From: Gonocerus acuteangulatus | Taxonomy: Eukaryota > Arthropoda > Insecta > Hemiptera > Coreidae | NCBI GenBank assembly: GCA_946811695.1 | Contig: OX328132.1 | Span: 130,172,208-130,236,207, forward strand | DNA: 64,000 nucleotides | Direction: 5' to 3' | Shown: one piece after another, positions 1-9,491 of the stretch | Position numbering within the stretch: position 1 is the first letter of the stretch | Layout of the letters: every line of letters starts with the position of its first letter | The notes under the pieces: generated by a model | Seen by the model: only the letters and a program-made list of their open reading frames with translations | Databases searched by the model: none | What the model was told of the DNA's origin: nothing | Made by a program: the position numbers and the translations under genes

Positions 1-477
1 TCGATCGCGAAAAAAAGATCGATTTATGAGAGATGCTTAACATTCTTCTCGGAAAAGTTCCAAGAACAATTCGGCAAAAGAAAATTCCAAGTGAAAGGGT
101 TATGGTTCGGAGCTCAAGGAACCATAGCAAAGAATACGAGCATATTCTTGCAAGAACTCGGCCTCGATATTAATAGCCTCCCGTTCTTAGCCGAACAAAT
201 ATTAGTTGACTCTCTTGGGATAATTAATCTACATACCCACGGGTAATAACGAACAAAATGAAGAAGCATAATGTTGCACCATTCACCATGCAGCGCATTC
301 ACTAAGATATCATGACTACAACTTCTGAATCCTCAATGCAACCCAGACTTTGCTTTAAACCAGGAGATCTTCATGTAAACAATTGTCTCGGGACTGATTG
401 TATAGCTGTGTCGCATAGCAACCCCATTAATTCGGGCAGTGTCACTTTAATTAATTATTTTAATAAAGTGTTCTTTC

Positions 478-560
478 TTTCGGCACTTCCGGATTATTTC
501 ATGAGATCAATCTTATAAGCGGGGTTCCTCCCTATGAAGGGAGGGAGGAACCGCGCTATA
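478..560 (-). mobile_element. HL (Helentron-like) 5' end fragment
   Basis: Minus-strand copy of the HL 5' terminus. It has the GCGCGGTTCCTCCC hairpin arm, its complement GGGAGGAACC, the CTTATAAG step and the downstream CCGGAAGTGCCGA block. The rest of the element, which would run toward base 1, is not recognisable. Bases 1-477 otherwise show nothing assignable. Confidence 0.7.
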
Positions 561-725
561 ACGAATAAAGCACTTCATGAGGCGTTAACTTTGCCTCGAG
601 ATTGCTACTAAGTCTAAACAGCCATAGTCGAACTGGAGAAATAAGAATGAGGTTACAAGGATCTGATGAGTATTTGTTGAGGAGATGGAGGGAGAGGTTG
701 GGCTGTTTGGTGATGAATATTATTC
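561..725. other. unassigned spacer
   Basis: Low-complexity, AT-rich sequence between the HL fragment and the 37-bp satellite. No gene or repeat recognised. Confidence 0.4.
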
Positions 726-1016
726 GCTACTGTAAGTTATCAGGCATTGTTGAGTGATGCCCGCTACTGTAAGTTATCAGACATTGATGAGTAATTCCCG
801 CTACTGTAAGTTATCAGGCATTATTGAGTAATTTACGCTACTGGAAGTTATCAGGCATTGTTGAGTAATGCCCGTTACAGTTTGTTATCAGGCATTGTTG
901 AGTAATTTACGCTCTTGGAAGTTATCAGACATTGTTGAGTAATGCCCGCTACTGTAAGTTATCAGGCATTGTTGAGTAATTCACGCTACTGTAAGTTATC
1001 AGACATTGTTGAGTAA
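726..1016. repeat. 37-bp tandem repeat, about 8 copies
   Basis: Units begin GCTACTGTAAGTTATCAGGC and end TTGAGTAATgccc. The spacing between the first unit starts (726, 763) is 37 bp. Copies differ by scattered substitutions. The array is broken at 1016 by a transposon, and a remaining unit and a half resumes at 1990. Confidence 0.9.
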
Positions 1017-1351
1017 GGGTACTCGCATAGAGAAGAGGTAGAGGTACCTCTATGTAACAAAAACACATTGTTTGTAATGGGGGCTCGCATAGTGAAGAGG
1101 TAGAGGTAGAGGTGTACCTCGCGGGCTTCCTAGAGGTCCCGCCCGCCCGCTTTTAAAGACAAAATTGTTTGTCTTTTCGAGCGGTCTACAGCGCGGTCTA
1201 GGACGTGGCTTCTCCGTGATTGGTCCTTTCAAGTCCTACCACTATCCCATTCCACCCTCTGCTGCACGTGTGGTCGTTTGTGTAGTATTTTCACTCAAGA
1301 AAATTTGAGATTAGTGTTTTGGGATTGTGAATAACTATTAACGGTAGTGAC

Positions 1352-1481
1352 ATGAAAGAAAATTTAATTATCGCGGTGCAGATTCGTCCAGCACAGACGG
1401 ACAAATGGCATAACAACCATCACAACCGTCATTTGTATGAGAAAGACTGGAGGGCTGTAGCAGATGAACTGCATAGTACTG
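1352..1481 (+). pseudogene. MADF-domain fragment of a Harbinger DNA-binding protein
   Basis: The peptide starts MKENLIIAVQIRP and continues to YEKDWRAVADELHSTG. The spacing of I..V..RP with a later Y...DWR.VA.EL is that of a MADF domain, in which three conserved aromatic residues punctuate a Myb-like fold. MADF proteins are the second gene of animal PIF/Harbinger transposons and help bring the transposase to DNA. The match stops at ACTG|GTAAGC (1481/1482), which looks like a 5' splice site, so this may be the first exon of a split gene whose remainder was lost when the element was deleted. The frame runs on to 1573 with unrelated residues. It overlaps the transposase remnant tail to tail. Confidence 0.65.
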
Positions 1482-1487
1482 GTAAGC

Positions 1488-1724
1488 TTATGGTGATATG
1501 TTGTCGCAAATGTATGAAAATGTTCCAGGAGTCATCGTTATGTATTCCTGAAATTTATCTGGGTATTCTTTAAGTTGCAAAACCAGATGGTGATGTTCTC
1601 CCAAATCTTGTCGCACTTGATTTATGGGATGAGCATTAAACTCACGATTACTTAAAGTGCCAATTATCCACCATTTACACGCTGTCGACATGTCATCACT
1701 ATCTTCACTACTGTCACTTAACAT
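1488..1724 (-). pseudogene. Harbinger (HARBI1-like) transposase, N-terminal fragment
   Basis: A 78-residue minus-strand open segment starts in an acidic serine stretch (SDSSEDSDDM). It then carries REFNAHPINQVRQDLGEHHH and YPDKFQEYITMTPGTFSYI. The order R..GEhHHL..eLk..p..F..Y..M...tF..i is the N-terminal signature of PIF/Harbinger transposases, just before the DDE nuclease domain. The DDE residues themselves are absent because the element is internally deleted. Opposite orientation to the MADF fragment and position inside TIRs with a TAA duplication agree with the assignment. Not functional. Confidence 0.75.
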
Positions 1725-1989
1725 AGTAAAAAAATAAACTATCCTAACAACCGCTCTTCTTGCAACACAGTTGAAGACTGGCCCTCAAATCATGTGAAAC
1801 TGGAAAAGCAGCGCGGTATCCCTCTTCACTATGCGACCCTCCCTCTATCTATGCCTCTACCTCTACCTCTACCTCCTCACCATGCGACCCTCCCTCTATC
1901 TATGCCTCTACCTCTACCTCCTCACCATGCGACCCTCCCTCTATCTATGCCTCTACCTCTACCTCTACCTCCTCACCATGCGACTACCC

Positions 1990-2045
1990 TAATGCCCGCT
2001 ACTGTAAGTTATCAGGCATTGTTGAGTAATTTACGCTACCGTAAG
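1990..2045. repeat. 37-bp repeat, continuation after the transposon
   Basis: TAATGCCCGCTACTGTAAG and following bases match the array at 726-1016. Together with the TAA duplication this shows that the Harbinger element split a pre-existing satellite. Confidence 0.85.
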
Positions 2046-2340
2046 TTTTCTGTGAATTGTAGCACCAAAAAACTCACCTTTCATCAATATATATCATTGG
2101 AGTCGGTGTTTAAATGTTTCCAAATTTGGACGTTGCCTCCAAATATTAGCTGTTTCTACTCCATGTTTTCCTAATGACACTTGGGCTAAGAGCGTTATTG
2201 AAAAGCACTATGATGACGCACTTTCGTGTTGCGAGTTGGAGTTTTTGTGTTTTGAAAGGCCCTTCTTCTTGAGGTCGTTGTCGAGTTGTTACTAAGAGCG
2301 TATTTCCTTCCTTTCAAAACAAAGACCCAATCCAAAAGTA
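2046..2340. other. unassigned sequence
   Basis: No recognisable gene, repeat or structure apart from short ORFs without support. Confidence 0.4.
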
Positions 2341-2347
2341 CTTATAA

Positions 2348-2520
2348 GGGTGCGTTTACACTAGGATAGTTATTGCAGGATATTTATATCAGAGAGAAAT
2401 TCTGATTAATGTAAACCATATAGAATTTATGTCAGACATAAATTTTACATGGTTTTCATTAGTCGCAATTTCTCTCTAATATAAATATCCTGCAATAACT
2501 ATCCTAGTGTAAACCCACCC
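2348..2520. mobile_element. palindromic MITE, PIF/Harbinger type (173 bp)
   Basis: The ends are GGGTGCGTTTACACTAGG and, inverted, GGGTGGGTTTACACTAGG. The arms stay complementary for about 60 bp (..ATAGTTATTGCAGGATATTTATA..), so almost the whole element is a foldback. TAA at 2345-2347 is repeated at 2521-2523. Removing the element and one TAA restores the HL sequence CTTATAAGGTTGAC, an empty-site proof of the duplication. Confidence 0.88.
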
Positions 2521-2613
2521 TAAGGTTGACATCATGACGCAATCCGTAACTGCCGACTAGAAAATTTTACTTTTCAGAACCCATAGAGAACAGAAATAAC
2601 GATGGTTCAAATT

Positions 2614-2615
<2 letters not shown>

Positions 2616-2660
<45 letters not shown>
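2616..2660. repeat. (TA)n microsatellite of the HL element
   Basis: About 22 TA units directly after GGTTCAAATTTG, the constant position of the TA tract in HL copies. Confidence 0.95.
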
Positions 2661-2661
<1 letters not shown>

Positions 2662-2663
<2 letters not shown>

Positions 2664-3460
2664 GTGGAACGTGGATAATTCGAACTTCGATAATTCGAAA
2701 TCGTCTTTAATTCGAATATTTCTCTCGGTCCCTAGAATTTAGGGCATAAACAATTTAAAAAAAATCGTGGTTAATTCGAATAAAATTTTGGATAATTCGA
2801 AGTTTTTACGAGTCTGTACCTCCGATGGGAAGTGGACAGAAAGGCGGTCGATCTTATATCTTGTGAAAATAGTCTCCCCTCGGGTAAGAAGGATAATAAG
2901 ATACGGATGTAGGGGTTCCGGGACAAGAAGTGCTGCGGTCTCTAGTTCTTGGACTCCAAGAGTTCTGATAAGTGGTGGGTCGCGCTTCCTCCCTTCCAGG
3001 GGTTGTTACTTATAGTTACATCATGTCCTTAGATCCTAGACTTCCCTTCCACCATCCTTCCGATCTACATTTTGTATGAAGATATAAGTGAATCAGTGCC
3101 TAGATCTGATGTATTGTTTGTACCTTGAATTTCCGGTGTACAGTGCAGTTCTGTGAGTTGTTGATTTTAGATGTCGAACATAGCTGCGATTAATGAAGTC
3201 GAAAAACGAATAAAGAAAAAACCTGAAATTACCAAGGACTCTGGAATTCCTCCTAACACTTTATCAAAAAATAACTTTTTTTCAAAATAATACTTTTCTT
3301 TTTACTATTTTGATCAATTATTTATTACTTATGTACGTAATCATCAATTTATGATATGTTTGTTTTTCTTTAAATAAAATGTATTTTTTTTTCAAATGAA
3401 AAAATGTGAAAATATGAAGTTCGATTTTTAACCCTTAATTTTCAAACTTTTGTAATTTTT
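2662..3460 (+). mobile_element. pogo/Tigger-like DNA element, right end missing
   Basis: Begins CAGTGGAACGTGGATAATTC with several further ATAATTCGAA motifs, the style of pogo/Tigger terminal repeats. A related copy at 35729-39194 supplies both ends. The interior carries a transposase N-terminal fragment (3171-3290). Similarity to the second copy stops near 3460 at ACTTTTGTAATTT, after which HL body sequence follows, so the right terminus is lost. Confidence 0.65.
3171..3290 (+). pseudogene. pogo/Tigger transposase N-terminal HTH fragment
   Basis: A 39-codon segment from an ATG to TAA reads MSNIAAINEVEKRIKKK, then EITKDSGIPPNTLS. This follows the first helix-turn-helix of CENP-B/pogo transposases (aI..ve.g.kk.eia..fgIp.sTLs), which binds the terminal repeats. 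The second HTH, the DDE domain and everything else are absent. A parallel remnant in the second copy (38852-38926) supports common origin. Not functional. Confidence 0.65.
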
Positions 3461-4329
3461 GCAATTTCTCGTTTAATATGTTTCTTGGCCTAGGAAAAAT
3501 AAAACCATTTTTAAGGCAATATCTGTAACCGTTTTCGAGAAAAGTGGAAAAATACTTTTTGAATAAAGTTTTTGTTTTGGGTGCTTAAAATCGTGGCATT
3601 CAGTTAAAATATTTTCAGTATGTTTGAAATTTATAGAAACAAACTTTTAAATTTTGGTTACGTTTGGAGTTAAGGAAGGATTAGAATAAAATATTTTATT
3701 AATAGACATGAAAAGTTTTGGGGAATTTCGTCTATTTTCCTTAATATCTCGAAATCGGATGGGAATCTTGGTAAGCAGTAGGTCACCATCCGAAAGCTTA
3801 CTAAATTTCCTACAATAAAGGTTCTGAAGCTATTTTCGATTGGGCGATGTCATTCGGAGAAATAAGTGGTTAAAACTTTGAAGTTTTTGATTTTGTTTAC
3901 TTGATCGGTTCCTTTTATCTGTTTGCCTTAGTTTTTGACTGCTTGTTATTTTTGTTACTGTTTATATTAGGAAAATGTATTTGCCAGTAAAACAGAATAG
4001 GTAAAATAAGAACAAATTTTCTATTGGTTCTAAAATAGAGATTTTCGAGCGTAATTTAACTTAATTTAATTTCGAGCGTAACTATAGTAAAAGAACACAG
4101 GAATATGAGAAAAATTTTGATATTTTCCAATTCATTGAAACGTATGAAATGAAGTAACGGTAGAAGAGGATTCTAGGGTCTGGTGGACCCGACCAGGTAA
4201 AGCCATAAAACCCTTTAAACAAAGGCCGAGGAAAATATTATGTGTTTCTGTTCTAAGCTTTTCAAATGGCAATAGGGACATGAACAGGAACCGCGCTAAG
4301 ATGATGCAGTTCCTGCGAGTCGGACTTTT

Positions 4330-4451
4330 GTATTAACATATAGTCTGCCTTAACCGTTAAAAGACTAGCCTAGCCAGATGGCAGGGGTCAATAAACCGTA
4401 TTACCTAGAAAGGACCAAAATACCCTTTAGTCGAGCATTTCTCTGTTTTGT
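4330..4451. other. short spacer between HL copies
   Basis: No recognisable feature. Confidence 0.3.
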
Positions 4452-5467
4452 TTTTAGCGCGGTTCCTCCCTCCCCCATAGGGAGGAACCCCGCTTATAAG
4501 GTTGATCTCAAGACGCAATCCGAAAGTGCCGACTAGAAAATTTTGCGTTTCAGAACCCCTAGAGACCGAAAATAACGGTGGTTCAAATTTGGTACAAAAA
4601 TCGCTCGTCTAATTTGAAAGGTCAAGCTCGTTAACCAGCAGAATCCGCCCACCGGAACATAGTTTTTGGAGCAAATGTCGCGCGAAAAAAATCGTTCCGC
4701 TTACTTCATATGCTTGCAAGTACTCGTTTTATAGGCTTCTTGGCCTCGGAAAACGAATGAAACCACTTGTAAGGCGATAGCTTTAACCGTTTTCGAGAAA
4801 ATTGGAAAAATAGTTGCTGAATAACGTTTTTGGTTTGGGTACTTAGAATCATGGGATTCAGTTGAAAAATTTTCTGCATGTTCTACTTTCATCAAAACTA
4901 ATATGTTGAAATTTTGGTTACGTTTGGAGTTAAGGAAGGGTTAGAAGAAAATATTTTATTAACAGACATAAAAAGTATTGGTAACTTTGTATACTTTCCT
5001 TAATATCTCTCTTGGTAAACGGAAGATTACCATTAGAAAGCTTACTAAATGCTCTCCAAAAAAGGTTCTGAAGAAAGTTTTGATTAGGCGATGTCAATCG
5101 AAGAAATAAGTGCTTAAAACTTTATAGTAATCGATTTTGCTTATTCGAACTGTTCTTTTTGTCTACTATTCCTTATTATTTTTTAATTGCTTATAGTTGG
5201 ATAATGTATTTGAAAATGAAACCTGTTATGTAAAATAAGAAAAACTATTTAATGTTAGAGATATGGATTTCAAGATATAGCTTTTCAACTGGCTAGCGGG
5301 TGCCTTCCTAGGATTGGCCGACCCATTCAGGTAGGAGCATAAATCAAGACCTTTCTAGAAACGTGGACCCAAAATAATAACTGCTTCTATTTTAATCATT
5401 CCAAATGAGTCTAGGGATAAGAACGGAACCGCGCTAAGATGATGCAGTTCCTGCGAGTCGGACTTTT
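4452..5467 (+). mobile_element. HL element, both ends present, about 1.0 kb
   Basis: Starts TTTTAGCGCGGTTCCTCCC, followed by the complement GGGAGGAACCCCGC (hairpin), and ends GCGAGTCGGACTTTTT with the inverted motif GGAACCGCGCT 40 bp upstream. This copy lacks the (TA)n: GGTTCAAATTTGG runs straight into GGTACAAAAATCG, so the microsatellite block was deleted here or gained elsewhere. No coding capacity. Confidence 0.85.
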
Positions 5468-5815
5468 TCGTTGTTTACTTCAGTTTATAATTTTTTTTTT
5501 TGTTTTTTTTTTTTGTTAATTACATTTAACAGTAAAATAAGCATTTTATTAAAACACGGTAAGAAAATAAGAAACATATTTGTATTGGATTCCTAGACCG
5601 AACTTTGTGAAGTCGGTAGAAGTAATTTCCGCTTAGGATACTGTCAGTTTTCTTTTGTGGTGCCTGGAATTTTGTTTCTCGGATTTAATTTTTTTTTCAC
5701 TAAAGATTAACAAAAAAATAATAACAGCTTCAATTCCTTTACAAATGCCACTAGGGATAACAAGAAAACACTGAAATCGCGCTATGATGACGCAGTTCCT
5801 GTGAGTTGGACTTTT
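5468..5815 (+). mobile_element. HL 3' part, diverged subfamily
   Basis: Ends CGCAGTTCCTGTGAGTTGG-ACTTTT preceded by AATCGCGCTATGATGA, a mutated form of the HL 3' end. The body resembles the T-rich stretch near 26630-26740. It directly follows the 3' end of the previous HL copy. Confidence 0.65.
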
Positions 5816-5819
5816 TTTT

Positions 5820-6450
5820 TATATAAGAATGCGCTGGAGCCAAGATGTGGCGAGTATGAAATCCTTTTTTAATATGCCTGAACACTCGAAGCTTGTTCTT
5901 TATTACACCCGGCTAGCCGAAACGTTCTAATTGAGAAATGAGAAAGGTGGAATTCATTGGGAAATACTCCACTCCATTCGACTATCCTTGCTTTAATCTC
6001 CAAACAATAATCCCCTTTTCACCAATTTTAAGGAGCTCCGTTTCGACACTGCATGTATGTTTTAATGAGTATGGGAAATGGAAACTCCCCGGTCCTCCAA
6101 CGGTATATGATTGAGAGCCTCAAGCTCCCCAGGAGATAAAGATTCTTGATCAGCCTCTCTATTTCTGAAACGAAGCTTCTTCTTCACTTAGGTCGGTGGA
6201 ATGTGAGATAGGACCACACAAGTGGTGAAAACATTCTGCCTCTCGAACCGATCTTGGTCTTCCAACATCCGACATATTTCACAAGTCTTCCTCCTTAACC
6301 ATATATCTAAATGCTCCAATTTTCCTAAACTTTGGCAAAAAAAGGGGGGGGGGGGCATTGCCCAAAAGTAAAAACAGTGTGAATTGAAAGGCCTGGATTT
6401 TCGCCGTTTTATCCGCTTTACCTCTGTAAGCCATGTCTTAAAACATTTTT
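5820..6450. other. unassigned region
   Basis: No gene recognised. It holds GGCTAGCCGAAACGTTCTA at about 5910-5930, similar to the GCCGAAACG motifs near 33205 and 47681, and a G-run at 6341-6356. Confidence 0.35.
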
Positions 6451-6453
6451 ACG

Positions 6454-6454
<1 letters not shown>

Positions 6455-6501
<47 letters not shown>
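6455..6501. repeat. (TA)n microsatellite
   Basis: About 23 uninterrupted TA units. The flanks are not HL sequence. Confidence 0.95.
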
Positions 6502-6506
<5 letters not shown>

Positions 6507-6710
6507 ATATCGTTATAAACAGATACTTAGCAAGTATAAATTAAAGTAAATTATATAACTTAATATTATGAATTATAGCATACTTTTAATAGAAAGGAAA
6601 ATACATTATTTAAGTCTTCAATTAATTTACAAATTAAAATTGTTTCTAGTGATGATTCCTCGCTGTTATCTGCTAAATATGACTGAAGGTATTGTTGCCT
6701 GTAAATTTCA

Positions 6711-6757
6711 AAGGTAGGGTAATGTAGTATTCCATGTATACTACATTACCCTACCTT
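6711..6757. repeat. perfect 20-bp-arm palindrome
   Basis: AAGGTAGGGTAATGTAGTAT (6711-6730) is followed after 7 bases by its exact reverse complement (6738-6757). This could be a tiny MITE or a stable hairpin in RNA. No target duplication is evident. Confidence 0.9.
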
Positions 6758-6851
6758 ATTCAAGTACTATTTAAACATTTGAAAGCTTATTTATGATGCT
6801 GATTCGGTAATCCGCTTTTTTCTCTAGTATTAATTTGCTATAAGAAGCTTT

Positions 6852-7509
6852 CGCAGATAATGTATGTATGTATGAATGGGGTTTAAGGACGAAGAACGTC
6901 AAAGGTTACCATCGTCCTAATTTCGCAGATAATGTATGTATGTATGAATGGGGTTTAAGGACGAAGAACGTCAAAGGTTACCATCGTCCTAATTTTGCAG
7001 ATAATGTATGTATGTATGAATGGGGTTTAAGGACGAAGAACGTCAAAGGTTACCATCGTCCTAATTTCGGAGATAATGTATGTATGTATGAATGGGGTTT
7101 AAGGACGAAGAACGTCAAAGGTTACCATCGTCCTAATTTCGCAGATAATGTATGTATGTATGAATGGGGTTTAAGGACGAAGAACGTCAAAGGTTACCAT
7201 CGTCCTAATTTCGGAGATAATGTATGTATGTATGAATGGGGTTTAAGGACGAAGAACGTCAAAGGTTACCATCGTCCTAATTTCGCAGATAATGTATGTA
7301 TGTATGAATGGGGTTTAAGGACGAAGAACGTCAAAGGTTACCATCGTCCTAATTTCGGAGATAATGTATGTATGTATGAATGGGGTTTAAGGACGAAGAA
7401 CGTCAAAGGTTACCATCGTCCTAATTTCGGAGATAATGTATGTATGTATGAATGGGGTTTAAGGACGAAGAACGTCAAAGGTTACCATCGTCCTAATTTC
7501 GCAGATAAG
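6852..7509 (+). repeat. 72-bp tandem repeat, 9 copies, open on plus
   Basis: Nine nearly identical 72-bp units. Because 72 is a multiple of three, one frame stays open from 6868 to the TAA at 7510. It encodes 24-residue repeats starting MYEWGLRTKNVKGYHRPNF and ending in A/G-DNVC. Unit differences are limited to GCAGAT versus GGAGAT and TTT versus TTC. Each unit contains an internal inverted pair, TTAAGGACGA/TCGTCCTAA. No signal peptide or known domain is visible, and the codons follow directly from the satellite, so this is best read as a minisatellite with a fortuitous frame. Confidence 0.9.
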
Positions 7510-7757
7510 TAATCGTCTAATGAATTATGTGTGTAATTATTCCAAACCATTATTCTATATTTATGTTCAACATTTCGTTTTAATTGTCGGCACTCGGAGT
7601 CATACCACCTATTTTTAATTAAACCCAAATGGTTTTGTACTGTATTTAGTTCTATGTGATATTAGGTGAGGATTTGAAGGTAGACAGTAAAAAATCCTAT
7701 ATACTTATTATTGTCCTCGGAATGAAAATAAAATCCACTTGAATCAGGTAAATGTAT

Positions 7758-8557
7758 CAGAGTTGGGCTTATTCAAATAATTTTTTATTTAAGTAACGAA
7801 TAAAAGATAATTTTTTATCCGTTATTAGTTAATCATAAAACCACGGATGACCAATTATCCGTTATTCGAGAAACGGGTGAATTATCTTTTATTCGTCATT
7901 TGATTATCCGTTATCTTTTATTCGTTATCCGTCCACAATACCACTTTTTCTATCCATTCGGGCAAAAACAAACTGTTGGTTTGCACATGGCATTGCACTC
8001 TTTAAATAAATATTTAAACACCAAGAAATTGTTTTTTAAGTAGAACACGGCACTTCCATCGTCAGCACCAGTCGAACGGCTTTTCTCGTTTGCTTCCATA
8101 ACGGATATTCCAAAAAACAATCGACTCTCTGATGAAATGTTTGAGAAAAGAGTAGTTTTAAAATCTATGTTGAATTTAATTTAAAGTTTAATTATATATT
8201 TAAATAATAATGTAATACATAATTATATTTAATAATAATTTAAATAATTACATATTATATTATGTTTAAATAATAAATAAATACATTATGATTAAGTAGT
8301 AAATTGGTTTTCTACACATCTTCCAAATATAAAAATCATCTTTCGGATGAAAATTTATCCATCGAATTAAAATTCATCCATAAGATGAAAAATTATTTCA
8401 AATGAAATCTTAAGATAAAAGATGACGGATAACTTTACGTAAATGGTAATAATTTCGAATAACGGATAACGGGTATCCGAAAATTATAGATGACAAATAA
8501 CGAATAACCTAGGTTATTCGTCATCCGTTATCCGAAGATAATTTTTGCCCAACTCTG
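7758..8557 (+). mobile_element. hAT transposon remnant with perfect 8-bp TSD
   Basis: The terminal repeats are CAGAGTTGGGC (7758) and its complement GCCCAACTCTG (ending 8557). AAATGTAT is duplicated exactly at 7750-7757 and 8558-8565. An 8-bp duplication with CAGAG..G termini is characteristic of the hAT superfamily. Sub-terminal regions are rich in CGTTATCCG/CGGATAACG motifs in both orientations, likely transposase-binding repeats. Only the C-terminal end of the transposase survives (8044-8184). The 800-bp element is therefore non-autonomous. Confidence 0.92.
8044..8184 (+). pseudogene. hAT transposase C-terminal dimerisation fragment
   Basis: A 46-codon open segment ends at TAA 8182-8184. 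It includes LPSSAPVERLFSFAS, then PKNNRLSDEMFEKRVVLKSM. This is the hAT family C-terminal dimerisation motif (P.SsapvERlFS.ag.....RnrLs...fe.l..L). An in-frame stop lies directly upstream (8041-8043), and the BED finger and RNase-H-like catalytic core are absent. Its place near the 3' terminus, about 370 bp from the right TIR, fits the normal order of a hAT element. Confidence 0.88.
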
Positions 8558-8692
8558 AAATGTATATGATAAAAGTCCGACTCACAGGAACTGCATCATC
8601 TTAGCGCGGTTCCGTTCATGTCCCTAGTGTCATTTGAAAAGCTTAGAAAAGAAATCAACTTTTTTTTTTTTATATATATATATCTCGTGAAA

Positions 8693-8902
8693 ATGGTCGA
8701 AATCCTCTCGAACATCTCGAATAAAAGTGATGTTAAGGCGTCAGTGACACCGACAGTAGTTAACTTATACACAGAAGCGGAAATTACACAATCCGGCTCT
8801 AATTCTAAAGCAAAGCTCTATAAATCAATACAAAATATGCCCAATAAAGCCTTTCTAGTGGATACAGAAGGATCAAGAAGAAGTACAAGAAAGATTGAGT
8901 AG
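8693..8902 (+). CDS. conserved small frame inside HL (unknown)
   Basis: The 69-codon frame starts MVEILSNISNKSD and includes TEAEITQSGSNSKAKLYKS and MPNKAFLVDTEG. I do not recognise the family. The same frame, with amino-acid changes but no stop, is present in two other HL copies (30409-30586 plus; 58130-58313 minus) and partly near 15600-15700. Relative to the HL ends it is always antisense. Preservation of the frame across diverged copies could mean a captured exon or a remnant of the transposon's own gene; it could also be chance over a short length. No signal peptide or membrane segment. Confidence 0.3.
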   Translation: MVEILSNISNKSDVKASVTPTVVNLYTEAEITQSGSNSKAKLYKSIQNMPNKAFLVDTEGSRRSTRKIE

Positions 8903-9202
8903 AATACCATGCCTAATAAAGCCTATATAGAATAATATGCCGAATAAAGCCTATCTAGTAGATACAGAAGGACAAATAACAAGTCAAGATATAGAATAAT
9001 ATACCTAATTAAGTCTAAGGAGTAGATACAAATGGACCAAAAACAAGTCTTGAGAAAGCTTGTTTTTTCTAATTAAATACTTTTTATCAATATTTAGTAT
9101 ATAACCAGCGTTGAAAACTATTGATTGCTAATTGATGAATCTGGTTACAACTAAGTAATCTTTATGAATATTTAGTATATAACCTATGTTTGGAACTGTG
9201 TT

Positions 9203-9491
9203 ATTTCCAGAACTTGTATTGTAGAATAGAACTTGTATGAAATTTAATCAGCTTTCATTTGCTATAGAATAGTCATGTCGCTAGGACGCAGGGTTTCCGA
9301 GATATTAGTGAAAACCCGAAAAATGGGACCTTCTAAACCCCCTCCCCCCCCCCCCCCGGCTCAAAGGCAACGGGTGAGGACTTTTGATATGTTGACCACC
9401 TAACTAGCCGAAACAAAGTTATGAAGTTAAAAATTGTGTTCCAAACATTTCTACCCATAGCTGTTTTCAAGCATTCTTTGCCTGGACTGTG
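9203..9491. repeat. 'family B' repeat nested in HL
   Basis: Shares AGAATGGTCATGTCGCTAGG-type sequence, GGTTTCCGAGATA, a C-run and AAAATTGTGTTCCAAA with 22309-23526 and 34430-34885. In the sister HL copy the corresponding position (near 57510) lacks it, so it is a later insertion. It ends in GCATTCTTTGCCTGGACTG, the same terminus seen at 34880 and in the 160-bp satellite. Confidence 0.75.

Larger units (their letters stand above)
1017..1989 (+). mobile_element. PIF/Harbinger-type DNA transposon, internally deleted
   Basis: The left terminus reads GGGTACTCGCAT and the right terminus, reverse-complemented, GGGTAGTCGCAT. The flanks are TAA at 1014-1016 and TAA at 1990-1992, so there is a 3-bp TAA target duplication inside the 37-bp satellite. 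This TWA-type duplication is diagnostic of PIF/Harbinger. The sub-terminal regions carry runs of CCTCTACCTCTACC and repeats of CCTCACCATGCGACCCTCCC. Inside are two convergent coding remnants matching the usual two-gene layout of the superfamily: a MADF/Myb-like DNA-binding protein on plus (1352-1481) and the N-terminus of the HARBI1-type nuclease on minus (1724-1488). Most of the nuclease catalytic domain is missing, so the copy is non-autonomous. Confidence 0.85.
2341..4329 (+). mobile_element. HL element with two nested insertions
   Basis: The sequence CTTATAAGGTTGACATCATG, typical of the region just inside the HL 5' hairpin, is interrupted at 2348 by a MITE. HL sequence resumes at 2521, reaches the internal (TA)n (2616-2660), is then replaced by a pogo-like element (2662-3460), and continues as HL body to the 3' end GGAACCGCGCTAAG...CGGACTTTT at 4288-4329. 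The 5' hairpin itself is missing. The body shows the usual HL blocks: ACGTTTGGAGTTAAGGAAGG, the 'AAAATATTTTATTAA' box and the GCTTACTAAATT box. Confidence 0.75.
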
